64,000 bases of DNA from HdN1 sp964473645 (lineage in GTDB: Bacteria; Pseudomonadota; Gammaproteobacteria; Pseudomonadales; Ketobacteraceae), in assembly GCA_964473645.1 (NCBI GenBank), contig CAYYPW010000001.1, forward strand, positions 466,869-530,868, written 5' to 3'. Below the pieces are notes generated by a model, which was not told the DNA's origin, searched no databases, and worked only from the letters and a program-made list of their open reading frames with translations. This document shows positions 41,437 to 51,465 of the stretch, one piece after another (position 1 is the stretch's first letter; every line of letters starts with the position of its first letter). Made by a program: the position numbers and the translations under genes.

Positions 41437-43506
41437 TTATTGGAGTTCCGAAATATCGGCAATACCCAGAAACAAACCTTGCAGCTGCGACAGAAGACTC
41501 AAACGATTATTGCGTACAAACGTATCTTCGGCATTTACTAAAACCTTGTCAAAGAAGGCGTCTACCGGCGCACGTAATTGTGCCAAGGTTTGCAGCCTCG
41601 CTGAGTAGTCATCCCCCGCGTTGACAGATTGGGTCGTAATTGTTTGAAGGGCCTGATACAGAGCCAGTTCCTCTTTCTCTGATAACAAGCTTGCATTTAT
41701 CGTGGGAAGCGCCGAGGTTTCGGTGCGCTTGCTGAGGATATTGCGTACGCGCTTATTGGCTGCTGCGAGGGCCTCCGATTCGGGCAGGCCCTTGAAGGTT
41801 CTAACGCCCTGAATGCGACGACTGAAATCCAGCGGCTGGCTGTTGGCGACGGCCAATACTGCACGCACGATATCGGTGGAGACGCCTTGCTCCTGGAAGA
41901 ACGCCAAATAGCGTCCTTGCATGAAATCCAGAAAGTCTTTTTCGATATTGGTGTTGTTGACGCGCTCGCCATGCAGAGCTTGTGCTTTTTCACACAACCA
42001 GCGTAGATCCAGTGGCAGTGCTTTTTCGATGATGATGCGTAATACACCGATCGCGGCGCGACGCAGTGCATAGGGATCTTTGTCGCCAGTGGGATGTTTA
42101 CCGATACCAAGAATACCGACGAGTGTGTCGATCTTGTCGGCGATGGCGACCGCTGCGCCCGTCAGGGTTGCCGGTACCGCATCGCCGGCAAAACGCGGCT
42201 GATATTGCTCGTTAAGCGCTTTGGCGACATCTAATGGTTCACCTTCATGGAGGGCGTAATATTGCCCCATGATGCCCTGCAGTTCGGGGAACTCACCGAC
42301 CATGCCGCTGGCGAGATCGGCTTTACATAAGCGCCCTGCCCGTTCTGCCCAGGCGATGTTGCTGCCAATGGCATCAGCTATCTGGCCAGCGAGCACGCTG
42401 ACACGCTCGGCTTTTTCATACACCGTGCCCAGTTGAATTTCGAAGGTGACATTTTTTAGCGCTTCACCGTGTTGCTCGAGGGTTTTCTTTTTGTCGGTTT
42501 CATAGAAGAAACGGGCGTCGGACAAACGAGGACGTACAACCTTTTCATTACCGGCGATGACCTTTTCCGGAGCGGGTGATTCGAGGTTGGCGATGGTGAT
42601 AAATTTGTTGAGCAATTTACCTTGCGCGTCCAGCAGTGGGAAGTATTTCTGATTACCTTCCATGGTGGAGATAAGGGCTTCTTGTGGGACTTGTAAAAAG
42701 TCGGCTTCGAATTGGCCCACCAGCGGTACCGGCCATTCGACCAGTGCGGTGACTTCTTCGAGTAGGTCAGGATCGACTTTGGCGTGTGCGTGATGTTGTT
42801 GGGATACCTGTGCGACGGCCTTTTCGATAGTGGCTTTGCGCTGATCGAAATCGATGATGACGCGAGCCTTGGCGAGCGCTTCGACGTAGTCGGCAGGCTG
42901 TTGCAGTTCAATAGGCGCAGGCGCGTGAAAGCGGTGTCCGCGTGTGGTACGACCAGCGGTTTGTCCCAATACCTGACAGGGGATAACGTCTGTGCCAAAC
43001 AGTACGACTAGCCAATGTACGGGCCGCACAAATTGTACTTTATGTGAACCCCAGCGCATGCGCTTGGGAATGGGCAGCTTATTCAACGCGTTATCAATAA
43101 TGGTTGGCAACAGGTTGGCCAGCGGTTGGCCTTTTTGCGTGCTGCGATACACCAGCCAAGTGCCTTTGTCGGTTTCGAGCTTTTCGAGTGCATCAAAGCT
43201 AACACCACAGGAACGAGCAAAGCCTTCTGCTGCTTTGGAGGGGTTGCCGCTGGCATCGTAGGCGGCGGTGAGGGCCGGGCCGCGCTTTTCAATGGCTTGA
43301 TCAGCTTGCTGGGCATCGAGCTGGGTGAGCATAACGGCTAATCTGCGTGGCGACGCATAGGCGTTAATACCAGCATAGTGCAAACCGTGTTGTTGCAGCC
43401 CATCGGCAATACCGTCACGGAAGGCCTCCATCAGTTTGCGCAAGGCCTTGGGCGGCAGCTCTTCGCAGCCCAGTTCTATTAAAAGATCGCGTTGTTCCAT
43501 GGTCAT
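41437..43506 (-). CDS. glyS: Glycyl-tRNA synthetase beta subunit
   Basis: 689 residues, the expected length. Begins RDLLIELGCEELPPKALR, the family N-terminus, and has an anticodon-binding C-terminal domain. It forms the alpha2beta2 enzyme with GlyQ, encoded 31 bases upstream on the same strand. Confidence 0.96.
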   Translation of the reverse strand: MTMEQRDLLIELGCEELPPKALRKLMEAFRDGIADGLQQHGLHYAGINAYASPRRLAVMLTQLDAQQADQAIEKRGPALTAAYDASGNPSKAAEGFARSCGVSFDALEKLETDKGTWLVYRSTQKGQPLANLLPTIIDNALNKLPIPKRMRWGSHKVQFVRPVHWLVVLFGTDVIPCQVLGQTAGRTTRGHRFHAPAPIELQQPADYVEALAKARVIIDFDQRKATIEKAVAQVSQQHHAHAKVDPDLLEEVTALVEWPVPLVGQFEADFLQVPQEALISTMEGNQKYFPLLDAQGKLLNKFITIANLESPAPEKVIAGNEKVVRPRLSDARFFYETDKKKTLEQHGEALKNVTFEIQLGTVYEKAERVSVLAGQIADAIGSNIAWAERAGRLCKADLASGMVGEFPELQGIMGQYYALHEGEPLDVAKALNEQYQPRFAGDAVPATLTGAAVAIADKIDTLVGILGIGKHPTGDKDPYALRRAAIGVLRIIIEKALPLDLRWLCEKAQALHGERVNNTNIEKDFLDFMQGRYLAFFQEQGVSTDIVRAVLAVANSQPLDFSRRIQGVRTFKGLPESEALAAANKRVRNILSKRTETSALPTINASLLSEKEELALYQALQTITTQSVNAGDDYSARLQTLAQLRAPVDAFFDKVLVNAEDTFVRNNRLSLLSQLQGLFLGIADISELQ

Positions 43507-43537
43507 TGGTTGGTACTCTTATGCAGCATTCTTTATG

Positions 43538-44491
43538 TCAGGCAGCTGAGTCGTCAGCGAGTTTTTTCAGCACTTCTTCACGAATGGCGACCGGTGCGAG
43601 CGGGAAACCCAGTGCATGGCGCGCGTCGAAATAGGCTTGTGCGACAGCGCGTGCCAAGCCTCTCACGCGCAGAATATAACGCTGACGTTCAGTGACGGAG
43701 ATGGCGCGACGGGCATCCAGCAGATTGAAGGTGTGTGAGGCTTTCAAAACATACTCGTATGCAGGCAACGGCAAACCGGCTGCGATCAGGCGTTGGCTTT
43801 CGCGCTCGTAGTCGTCGAAGTTGCGCAACAGCATGGCGACGTCGGCGTGTTCAAAGTTGAAGGTCGACATCTCGATTTCATTTTGCAGGAACACATCGCC
43901 GTAGGTGACTTTGCCGAAGGGGCCATCGGTCCACACCAGATCGTAGACACTGTCCACACCTTGCAGGTACATGGCGATGCGCTCAAGGCCGTAAGTGATT
44001 TCACCAGTGACCGGGTAGCAATCGATGCCGCCCACTTGTTGGAAGTAGGTGAACTGAGTGACTTCCATACCGTTGAGCCAGATTTCCCAACCGAGGCCCC
44101 AGGCGCCGAGGGTCGGCGATTCCCAGTTGTCTTCGACGAAGCGAATATCATGGACGGTGGGATCGATGCCGAGCGCCTTGAGTGAGCCGAGATAAAGTTC
44201 CTGAATATTGTCAGGCGACGGTTTCAGAACGACTTGGAACTGGTAGTAGTGTTGCAGGCGATTGGGGTTCTCACCGTACCGGCCATCAGCAGGTCGACGG
44301 CTGGGCTGAACATAGGCGGCGCTCCAGGTTTCGGGCCCGATCGCGCGCAGAAAAGTGGAAGGGTGGAAGGTGCCGGCGCCTACCTCCATGTCGAGGGGTT
44401 GCACGATGACACAGCCTTGTTTGGCCCAGTAGGTTTGCAGCGCCAGGATCAGGCCCTGGAAGGTGCTGACGTCGTATGCTTGCTGACTCAT
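43538..44491 (-). CDS. glyQ: Glycyl-tRNA synthetase alpha subunit
   Basis: 317 residues from the ATG at 44491 (MSQQAYDVSTFQGLILALQ); the frame's extension to 44542 lacks conservation. Class II synthetase signatures: GAGTFHPSTFLRAIGPE, PSRRPADGRYGENPNRL. It holds the catalytic site for glycine activation. Confidence 0.97.
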   Translation of the reverse strand: MSQQAYDVSTFQGLILALQTYWAKQGCVIVQPLDMEVGAGTFHPSTFLRAIGPETWSAAYVQPSRRPADGRYGENPNRLQHYYQFQVVLKPSPDNIQELYLGSLKALGIDPTVHDIRFVEDNWESPTLGAWGLGWEIWLNGMEVTQFTYFQQVGGIDCYPVTGEITYGLERIAMYLQGVDSVYDLVWTDGPFGKVTYGDVFLQNEIEMSTFNFEHADVAMLLRNFDDYERESQRLIAAGLPLPAYEYVLKASHTFNLLDARRAISVTERQRYILRVRGLARAVAQAYFDARHALGFPLAPVAIREEVLKKLADDSAA

Positions 44492-44683
44492 GATGTCTCT
44501 GACTGTCGGTTGGAGGCACGCGAAAGCGATGCCGGAATGCAAAGGGGGCTATTATAGCCTTGGGGAGTGGCAGTTTGGCAGGTGCGTTGACACCCGCGAG
44601 GGTTAGATTGATTTCATTTGTATACAGGTTTGGGCTTGATCACCGATAAAGGGTATGAGTGTTAATACGAGTAGGAGTTTCTT

Positions 44684-45325
44684 ATGACGTTGTTTAAACT
44701 GGCTGCTTACGCTTGGTTTATTTCGCTATTGCTGCTGCAGGGCTGTGCATCGGTACCGATGGCGTCCGAGCAAGCGGATCGCGCCCATAAGGTGTTTTCT
44801 CCGCCGACGGAGGGTGCAGTCGGTCTATATATTTATCGCAACTCCGTCATTGGGCAATCGATCAAGCAATCGGTTTACCTCAATGGGAAGGAAATCGGGC
44901 AGACTGCCAATAAAGTCTACATTTATGTTGAAGTAGCGCCAGGGCAGCATGTGCTGTCGACGGAATCAGAATTTGGCAACAATGACCTGAAAATTTCGAC
45001 CTTGAGTGGACGCCTCTACTTTATCGAGCAAGTCATGAAAATGGGACTGTTCTCCGGCAGCTCCACACTGCTACAGGTCGGTGAGAGTGAAGGCCAACGC
45101 GCCGTTCGCCAGTGCGCGCTGGCGTTAGGAAATAAGCCCTCAACCCAAATGCAGCAAGGAAAGGCCGATAGCCAGTCAAGTGAGCGTGACATTGAACCCT
45201 CGCTGGCGACGCCGCCAGCGCGAACGTATTCCCGCGAGGAGCCGCGTGTAGAAGAGGATGATGACAACTCAAAATCGGTCGCTTGCGATCCCAGGCATCG
45301 CCATCTCTTTTTTGATTGTGAATAG
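44684..45325 (+). CDS. Lipoprotein, DUF2846-like
   Basis: 213 residues. A signal peptide ends in the lipobox LLQGC. Residues 40-150 (GAVGLYIYRNSVIGQSIKQSVYLNGKEIGQTANKVYIYVEV) resemble DUF2846 envelope lipoproteins, a small beta-rich domain of unknown role. The last 60 residues are polar and disordered-looking, with two Cys near the end (CDPRH, FDCE). AGGAG lies 7 bases before the ATG. Confidence 0.72.
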   Translation: MTLFKLAAYAWFISLLLLQGCASVPMASEQADRAHKVFSPPTEGAVGLYIYRNSVIGQSIKQSVYLNGKEIGQTANKVYIYVEVAPGQHVLSTESEFGNNDLKISTLSGRLYFIEQVMKMGLFSGSSTLLQVGESEGQRAVRQCALALGNKPSTQMQQGKADSQSSERDIEPSLATPPARTYSREEPRVEEDDDNSKSVACDPRHRHLFFDCE

Positions 45326-45430
45326 CTGGGCTATTCAGGTATAGGTTTTGTCACTTGCAGGTTCTGCCACGTTACCGCCTGCCACAAAAAATTTTGGAAT
45401 CACCGTTCGCACTAAAGAAAAGGATTTGAG

Positions 45431-46075
45431 ATGTATTTGCCTTCGATGTTTGAAGAAGAGTGCCCCGAACGTTTGCATGAACTGATGCGTCAGTATCCGT
45501 TTGCCACCTGGATAACGCTTGGCCCAGGGGGCTTGCTGGTAAACCATATTCCCTTTGTGCTGGATACCTCGAGAGGCAAGCAAGGGGTATTGATGGGACA
45601 CGTGGCGCGCGCTAATCCGGTATGGCGGGAGTTCTCCCCTACCCTGCCTTCGGTGGTAGTGTTTCAGGGACCACAGGCGTATGTGACACCGTCGTGGTAT
45701 GCCGGCAAGGAAACGCACGGCAAAGTGGTGCCCACGTGGAACTATGCCGTGGTGCACGTGCAAGGGATTCCACAGGTGGTGGACGATCGCGCCGCATTTC
45801 TGGCATTACTGGAGCGCTTGACGGCAGCCAATGAGGCAGGCTTTGCCACGCCCTGGAAAATCACTGACACACCAGCCGACTATATCGATAAAACCATGAA
45901 TGCCATTGTGGGGATCGAAATTCCAATAGAGCGCATTGAAGGCAAATGGAAAATGAGCCAGAACCGGGATAACGCCGACCGTGAGGGTGTGATTGCCGGA
46001 TTGCAGGCGCAAGGCAGCGAGCAGTCGCTGGCTACCGCACATTGGGTAGCCGCACTGAGCCAGGAAAACAAATGA
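45431..46075 (+). CDS. PaiB-family FMN-binding protein / putative transcriptional regulator
   Basis: 214 residues. Split-barrel flavin-reductase-like fold with family motifs MYLPSMFEE, LLVNHIPFVLD, GPQAYVTPSWY, VPTWNY and KMSQNR. In Bacillus, PaiB is a negative regulator of sporulation and protease genes; in proteobacteria the role is not settled. A monocistronic unit, as far as can be seen. Confidence 0.85.
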   Translation: MYLPSMFEEECPERLHELMRQYPFATWITLGPGGLLVNHIPFVLDTSRGKQGVLMGHVARANPVWREFSPTLPSVVVFQGPQAYVTPSWYAGKETHGKVVPTWNYAVVHVQGIPQVVDDRAAFLALLERLTAANEAGFATPWKITDTPADYIDKTMNAIVGIEIPIERIEGKWKMSQNRDNADREGVIAGLQAQGSEQSLATAHWVAALSQENK

Positions 46076-46110
46076 ATTCCCTGGCGTGTTTCTATGACGG
46101 GTAGTGAGTT

Positions 46111-46512
46111 TTATTGTGGCGGCATAGACGACATATAGACCAGCTCCCAGATATGGCCGTCGAGATCCTGAAAACCATGCGCGTACATAAAACCGTGGTC
46201 TTGAGGATCGTTGTAAGTGGTACCACCGGCGGCCAAAGCGCTTTTGACCAGGTCATCGACTTCTGCCCGGCTTTCGCAGCTTAAGCAATTCAATACCTCC
46301 GTCGCTTCGCGTGCGTCGCACAAGGGCTTGGGGGTGAACATTTTGAATTTTTCATGGGTAAGCAGCATCGCATAAATGTCTTCACTGATAATCATGCAGG
46401 CGGCGGTTTCGTCAGTAAATTGCGGATTAAATGCAAACCCCAGGGTTTCAAAAAAGGCCTTGGATTTGGGCAGATCGTTAACGGGAAGATTGACAAAAAT
46501 TTTGCGTGCCAT
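46111..46512 (-). CDS. VOC (glyoxalase/bleomycin-resistance) family protein
   Basis: 133 residues. Begins KIFVNLPVNDLPKSKAFFETLGF and ends HIWELVYM, the paired beta-alpha-beta modules of VOC proteins. AAGGAAC precedes the ATG. Such genes are regular members of ECF42 sigma-factor clusters, as here. Substrate unknown. Confidence 0.88.
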   Translation of the reverse strand: MARKIFVNLPVNDLPKSKAFFETLGFAFNPQFTDETAACMIISEDIYAMLLTHEKFKMFTPKPLCDAREATEVLNCLSCESRAEVDDLVKSALAAGGTTYNDPQDHGFMYAHGFQDLDGHIWELVYMSSMPPQ

Positions 46513-46586
46513 GGTGGGTTCCTTAGTTTGACGGATATTCGTGTTTGATTTTAGGCTTCTTTACCAGAATCTGTGGATGTCTGCGT

Positions 46587-46949
46587 TTAAGCGGGTATTG
46601 TCGGTAAGCCATCCAGTTCAAAAATGGGTCGTACCTCGACGGTACCTTTTTGTGCGCCGGGAATTTGTGCCGCGATGTCGAGGGCGGTGTCGAGATTGGG
46701 AACATCAATCAGGTAATACCCGCCGAGCTGTTCGCGGGTTTCGGCAAACGGGCCATCTGTAATTAATGGCTTGCCGTTACGAATTTGCAGGCTGGTGGCG
46801 GTGGTCACGGAATGCAGCGGTGATGCGCCACGGTAGTAGCCTTTTTCGGCGAGGGTTTCACACAGTTTGGCGGACGTTTGCATGCAATCTTCCCGCTCGG
46901 CAGGAGTCCAGGCGTTTTCGTCGCCGTAAATCAACAGCATGTATTTCAT
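46587..46949 (-). CDS. YciI/DGPF-domain protein
   Basis: 120 residues. Starts MKYMLLIYGDENAW and has the DGPF signature DGPFAETREQLGGYYLIDV. DGPF proteins are the conserved partners of ECF42 sigma factors. Their biochemical role is unknown; the fold is a ferredoxin-like dimer. GAGG precedes the ATG. Confidence 0.9.
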   Translation of the reverse strand: MKYMLLIYGDENAWTPAEREDCMQTSAKLCETLAEKGYYRGASPLHSVTTATSLQIRNGKPLITDGPFAETREQLGGYYLIDVPNLDTALDIAAQIPGAQKGTVEVRPIFELDGLPTIPA

Positions 46950-47012
46950 GAGGTGGCCCTCTATACTTCAGTGGTTAGCTATTGGGGTAATTGCCGTGTA
47001 AATTGTTTTCAC

Positions 47013-47504
47013 TCAATCTACACGGGTGTATCGCGAGGACATTATCTGTTGCCATTTACCATTTTCATCAAGAATTTGTGAACGGAAAACGCGTTCATTT
47101 TCATTGATGATTTCAGTGATGTCCTGGTACTTGGCCATTCTGTTGCCAAAACCTGTTGGACCACAGATTGGGCCTTCAGTATCAAGGGTAAGAATTTTGC
47201 GATCAGCGCTCAACTGCCCACGATACACCCATTGAAACGTCATCATCGAACCGACGAAGGTTCCGACATAACAGGCAAGCTGAGGGTCATAACCGAGCGT
47301 CAATCGCGTTAGTGCAGGTTCACCGTCAGGCATGGTGCCCTCGCCTTCGGCAACAATCCACAATTTGCCTAGCGGTTTGACGACTTCGGTGCCGGTAATG
47401 GTGACTGAGGGTTGATCGGGGGCCATGCTGCATTGGGATTCATAGTGCCAGCGACCGATGAGGGATTGCAGCCATTGGTGTTGTTCAGTAGGCGTAATAT
47501 TCAT
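47013..47504 (-). CDS. DUF1579 family protein
   Basis: 163 residues from the ATG at 47504, with GAGGAA upstream; a longer frame to 47591 is rejected for lack of a site. Sequence core LIGRWHYESQCSMA, LGYDPQLACYVGTFVGSMM is typical of DUF1579, a beta-barrel family of unknown function often found in ECF42 clusters. Likely co-transcribed with the VOC and DGPF genes. Confidence 0.85.
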   Translation of the reverse strand: MNITPTEQHQWLQSLIGRWHYESQCSMAPDQPSVTITGTEVVKPLGKLWIVAEGEGTMPDGEPALTRLTLGYDPQLACYVGTFVGSMMTFQWVYRGQLSADRKILTLDTEGPICGPTGFGNRMAKYQDITEIINENERVFRSQILDENGKWQQIMSSRYTRVD

Positions 47505-47672
47505 GGGGATTTCCTCGTGATGGTTGTGAATGACACGAAGTAGTCGAAGCACGAACTCGTAGATCGACATCCCAGCTAAAATTTTTTTCACCGAACCAGA
47601 ATCAGCAAATCGACACCCTTATCCCAATGTAGATTTAAAGACACAGAGAACATACTGGCACTGAAAATTAGA

Positions 47673-47780
47673 GGTCTTGCGGGGGAGATGGTTTATGGAA
47701 CGTCGGCGCCATGGATGGCGCCGTCGAGCCTACAGGGATGTACTTGCGGCGATTCCATAAACCATCTCCCCCGCAAGGCC
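47673..47780. repeat. Long inverted repeat with nested hairpin
   Basis: A perfect 25-bp arm at 47676-47700 (starts CTTGCGGGGGAGATGG) pairs with 47753-47777. The outer pair GG/CC extends it after a T-G wobble. The 52-base interior holds a second perfect hairpin, CGGCGCCAT-GG-ATGGCGCCG, at 47704-47723. It sits between the DUF1579 start and the ECF42 stop. It could be a REP/MITE-type repeat, a strong transcript end, or a structured RNA. Confidence 0.85.
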
Positions 47781-47815
47781 TATGGTAGAATCCAATCGCA
47801 ACGATTTATTCACAG

Positions 47816-49066
47816 CTAACTCTGCAAATCCAACTCCCGCAAACGCCTTTCAAGAAACCGCCGCTCCGGATCCGTTCCAGCCAACCCCAACGCTTTTGCA
47901 TAATCAACACGTGCCGCCACCGTCTGCCCCGCACGCCGCAACAAATCCGCCTTCGCCGCATACAACAACGAATACCCCGACAACTCCCCTCCCCCCTCAA
48001 TCGCCTCAATCAACCCAAGCCCCGCCACCGCCCCATCCCGCATGGCAATCGCCACCGCCCGATTCAACTCAACAATCGGGCTAGGCGTCAAACGCAACAA
48101 CACCTCATACAACGCACAAATCTGCGCCCAATCCGTACCCGCTGCATCCACCGCATCAGCATGCACCGCAGCAATCGCCGCCTGCACCGTATACGGCCCG
48201 GGTGATCCCGCAGAGAGCGCTTGCTCCACCCGCTGCCGCCCCTCATCGATCAGCGCATTATCCCAGCGCTGCCGATCCTGATCTTCAAGCAACACAATAT
48301 CGCCGTTAATATCACAACGCGTATGCCGTCGAGATTCATGTAACAACATCAAAGCAAGCAACCCATTGATATCAGAATGCGGCATCAACTCAAACAGTAA
48401 CCGCGCCAGACGGATAGCCTCCTGCGAAAACTCCGAATTTAATAACGCCTCCCCTGAGCTGGCGTAATAACCTTCATTAAAAATCAGATAAATGACCGTT
48501 AAAACACTCTGCAATCGCTCCTGCAACGCATTCGGCGCTGGAATTTCAAACGGAATACCCGCACTGCGTATTTTGGCCTTACCCCGCACCAACCGCTGTG
48601 CCAGCGTCGTCGGTGCAATTAAAAATGCGCGTGCAATCGCCTCGGTCGATAATCCACACACTTCTCGCAGGGTTAACGCAATCTGCACCTCTTGCGAAAG
48701 GGCCGGGTGACAACATGCAAACACCAACCGCAAGCGATCATCCTCAATATCCTCATTAAAAGCTGGGTCATCTTGCGCAAATTGCGTTTCATCGACACTG
48801 CTGATATCCACTGTGTGGCGACCACGCTTGCGCAATATATCGATACCTTTGTGACGCCCGGTGGACACCAGCCAAGCACGCGGCTGTGCGGGAACCCCCT
48901 GCGCAGCCCATTGTGTGAGGGCGGTCGTAAACGCCTCCTGCATGGCCTCTTCAGCGAGATCAAAATCTTTTAACAAACGCACCAGGGTGGCAAAAATCCG
49001 GCGCGATTCACTGGCATAAAGTTGTTCGATGAAAGCGCGTGTTTGCGGGTGAAAATCCATCGGCAT
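47816..49066 (-). CDS. ECF42-type sigma factor with TPR-like C-terminal domain
   Basis: 416 residues from the ATG at 49066 (MPMDFHPQTRAFIEQLYASE), with AGG 6 bases upstream; the frame extends to 49138. Sigma region 2 (RIFATLVRLLKDFDLAEEAMQEAF) and region 4 (LREVCGLSTEAIARAFLIAP) are followed by a long helical C-terminal part (SPIVELNRAVAIAM..., YAKALGLAGTDPERRFLERRL) that is required for activity in studied members. It probably drives the DGPF, VOC and DUF1579 genes, although it is downstream on the same strand only across the inverted repeat. Confidence 0.88.
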   Translation of the reverse strand: MPMDFHPQTRAFIEQLYASESRRIFATLVRLLKDFDLAEEAMQEAFTTALTQWAAQGVPAQPRAWLVSTGRHKGIDILRKRGRHTVDISSVDETQFAQDDPAFNEDIEDDRLRLVFACCHPALSQEVQIALTLREVCGLSTEAIARAFLIAPTTLAQRLVRGKAKIRSAGIPFEIPAPNALQERLQSVLTVIYLIFNEGYYASSGEALLNSEFSQEAIRLARLLFELMPHSDINGLLALMLLHESRRHTRCDINGDIVLLEDQDRQRWDNALIDEGRQRVEQALSAGSPGPYTVQAAIAAVHADAVDAAGTDWAQICALYEVLLRLTPSPIVELNRAVAIAMRDGAVAGLGLIEAIEGGGELSGYSLLYAAKADLLRRAGQTVAARVDYAKALGLAGTDPERRFLERRLRELDLQS

Positions 49067-49331
49067 GGCAGGCCTGTCCGTGTGGTTTAGAGTGCGTATC
49101 GGATGTGCCTTTTTATCATAAAAACAGGGCGTTACCACGGGCCGATCTGACCGCCAGTCAATGCTAGTCCACTTGGACTAAGACAGTCCGACCCCCTATC
49201 ACCTACCTTGCCAACGTGAGAAGTGTCGTCTACCGCGCCGGAAAAGGTGAACAAGGAGTGTCTGCAAAGGCGGTTTGCATGCCCGCGCGTTGCTCGATCC
49301 ACCAAGCAGAATAATTAAGGACTCAAATAAC

Positions 49332-50348
49332 ATGCGCCTACCGAAATCCCTGCTCAATTTATCATTGATCTCGCTTGCTGCGTTGATGAGCGGATGTACG
49401 CACAACATGATGCGCGATATGGCCGGATCGGGCATGGTCAGTTTTGGCAATGACTATATTACGCCGTGGTTTATGGCGTCGGAAGATACCGATGTCATGT
49501 GTGCCATGGGGGAAGGCATGGGAGCGATGACCTTTCCGCTGGCGCCAGCGACCGACCCGATGGTACCGATGTTGACCTTGGCCTCGGGCATGTGTGCCGA
49601 TGAGCGTAGCAAAGAAGAAGAATTGCGCTATATCCGCGCCATGCGTAAAAACGATACCGAATCTGCACAAGATGCCCGCACCCTGCAAAAACGCTGGGCC
49701 GAAGTGGCGGCACGTCGCCAGTATTTTGGTTATAAAGCCACGATTCGTCATTTTGGTGAGCCCGGTGATGAATGCCCCGAATTCGATGATCGTAACGAGG
49801 AAATGAGTTATTTGTTCGGTTTGTTGGGAGGCTTGCAGGCCTTCCAGACCGACCTTGCCAACGGTGGCACTGCAGGGGTGCCGTTAGACACCATGCCTAA
49901 AGTATTTCGTGGCCTCGACTGCGTGAACAGCGATGAATTCTGGGGCATGCCAGAAGCTGTTAAAGCCGCTGCCACCATTATGAAATCCAACATCGGCGGT
50001 GAAAAAACCGAAATGGCCGGCGGTCTCGCTACGCTGACCAAGGCATCAGAACTCGGCAAAGCCAAAGGCGTGCGCATGGTGCAATTAATGGAAGCCACTG
50101 TGTACTACACCATGGGCGACGTCGAAAAAACAAAGGCCGTCATTCGTGACCATGTGAATACCAAGAAAACAACCCCGGCCAACCCTGACCTGAAGTTGCT
50201 CGACGAAATGGCGACGCGAGGTATTAAGCTAATTTCTGACAAGATGTGGACACAGGCCACCGGTCAACGCACACCTTATAACGCGCTGGGTACGTTCTGG
50301 GACGACAAATCGGAGTCGACCGGTCTGGATATCGATGAATTGCTGTAA
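49332..50348 (+). CDS. TRAP-associated TatT-like lipoprotein
   Basis: 338 residues from the ATG at 49332 (MRLPKSLLNLSLISLAALMS); lipobox LMSGC. The mature part is helical and Ala/Met-rich, with repeats suggestive of TPR. It precedes a solute-binding protein and a TRAP permease, the arrangement of TatT-type TRAP systems, where the lipoprotein helps hand ligand to the binding protein. Family assignment rests mainly on this context. Confidence 0.65.
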   Translation: MRLPKSLLNLSLISLAALMSGCTHNMMRDMAGSGMVSFGNDYITPWFMASEDTDVMCAMGEGMGAMTFPLAPATDPMVPMLTLASGMCADERSKEEELRYIRAMRKNDTESAQDARTLQKRWAEVAARRQYFGYKATIRHFGEPGDECPEFDDRNEEMSYLFGLLGGLQAFQTDLANGGTAGVPLDTMPKVFRGLDCVNSDEFWGMPEAVKAAATIMKSNIGGEKTEMAGGLATLTKASELGKAKGVRMVQLMEATVYYTMGDVEKTKAVIRDHVNTKKTTPANPDLKLLDEMATRGIKLISDKMWTQATGQRTPYNALGTFWDDKSESTGLDIDELL

Positions 50349-50392
50349 TTGACGGCGAAAATAAATAACAACAAAATTTTGCAGGTATAGAT

Positions 50393-51424
50393 ATGAAATT
50401 CAAGATCGTTAAGCAATGGCTAATGAACGGCGTTGCGGCGGCGGTTGCTGCTGGCGCACTGGCAGGCAATGCAATTGCAGCAGAACCGGTACCCATCACC
50501 ATGTGTGCGTTTACCTTTATGGGAGAAGGCGGCCCGGAGCATCAAGCCCTGCTTGACTACCAAACGGCGGCTCTCGGCTGGGGCGTTAAGCTCACCATGA
50601 AGCCTTACATCAATGAAAAAATTGTTGCCGAAGAGATGAAAGCAGGCGTGTGCGATCTCGCCAATATGTCGAGTATTCAGGCGCGCAATTTCAATAAATT
50701 CACCGGTACGCTCGATGCGCCTGCCTCGATGCCCACCTATAAACACTTGCAGATGGTGATGGGCACGCTGGCCAAACCCAACGCGGCCAAGTATATGCGT
50801 GTAGGCGATTATGAAGTGGTCGGCATTCAGCCTGCAGGGCAAGTGTATTTGTTTACCCACGATCGCAAACTGCAAAGCTTGTCGGACATGGCGGGTAAGA
50901 AAATCGCCATTCTCGATACCATGCCTGAAATGCGCCAACTCGTACTCGATCTGGGTATGACACCTGTATCATCGACCATGACCAATATGTTCCAAAAGTT
51001 CAATAACGGCGCGACGGATATCACTGCGGGGCCCGCGATCGTTTATGAATTGATGGAATTGAACAAAGGGCTGGGCACGACCGGCGGTATTTTGAATATG
51101 CCGCTGGTACAAGGCAATAATCAATTCGTGGCGCGCTGGTCGAAACTGCCGCCAGATTTTGCTCAGAAATCACGTGAGTATTTCGCCAATAATTTTGAAA
51201 AGAACCTCGCCATCATTCGTGCAGCCGAAGACAAAATCCCTAAAGAGTTGTGGGTGGCGCTGCCCGAAAATCGCAAGGACGAATATCATCAACAAACCCG
51301 CAATATTCGTCTCAATTTCAGAAGCCAGAACATTTATGACCCCAATATGCTGACCTTGTTGCGCAAAGTGCGTTGCCAGATTGAAGCGACCTTGGCGGAA
51401 TGTACCTCGGCAGACGCTGAATAA
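50393..51424 (+). CDS. Periplasmic solute-binding protein of a TRAP-like transporter
   Basis: 343 residues. Signal peptide ending near NAIAAEP. The mature protein resembles DctP/TAXI-type binding proteins (MKAGVCDLANMSSIQARNFNKFTG, LSDMAGKKIAILDTMPEMRQL). Conserved Cys residues occur early (MCAF, GVCD) and near the end (VRCQIEATLAEC). The ligand is unknown. Between the TatT-like lipoprotein and the permease gene, with short gaps. Confidence 0.75.
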   Translation: MKFKIVKQWLMNGVAAAVAAGALAGNAIAAEPVPITMCAFTFMGEGGPEHQALLDYQTAALGWGVKLTMKPYINEKIVAEEMKAGVCDLANMSSIQARNFNKFTGTLDAPASMPTYKHLQMVMGTLAKPNAAKYMRVGDYEVVGIQPAGQVYLFTHDRKLQSLSDMAGKKIAILDTMPEMRQLVLDLGMTPVSSTMTNMFQKFNNGATDITAGPAIVYELMELNKGLGTTGGILNMPLVQGNNQFVARWSKLPPDFAQKSREYFANNFEKNLAIIRAAEDKIPKELWVALPENRKDEYHQQTRNIRLNFRSQNIYDPNMLTLLRKVRCQIEATLAECTSADAE

Positions 51425-51465
51425 TTACAGCGCCGAGTAATTGCAGAATAGTGGGGAGTAGTGCC

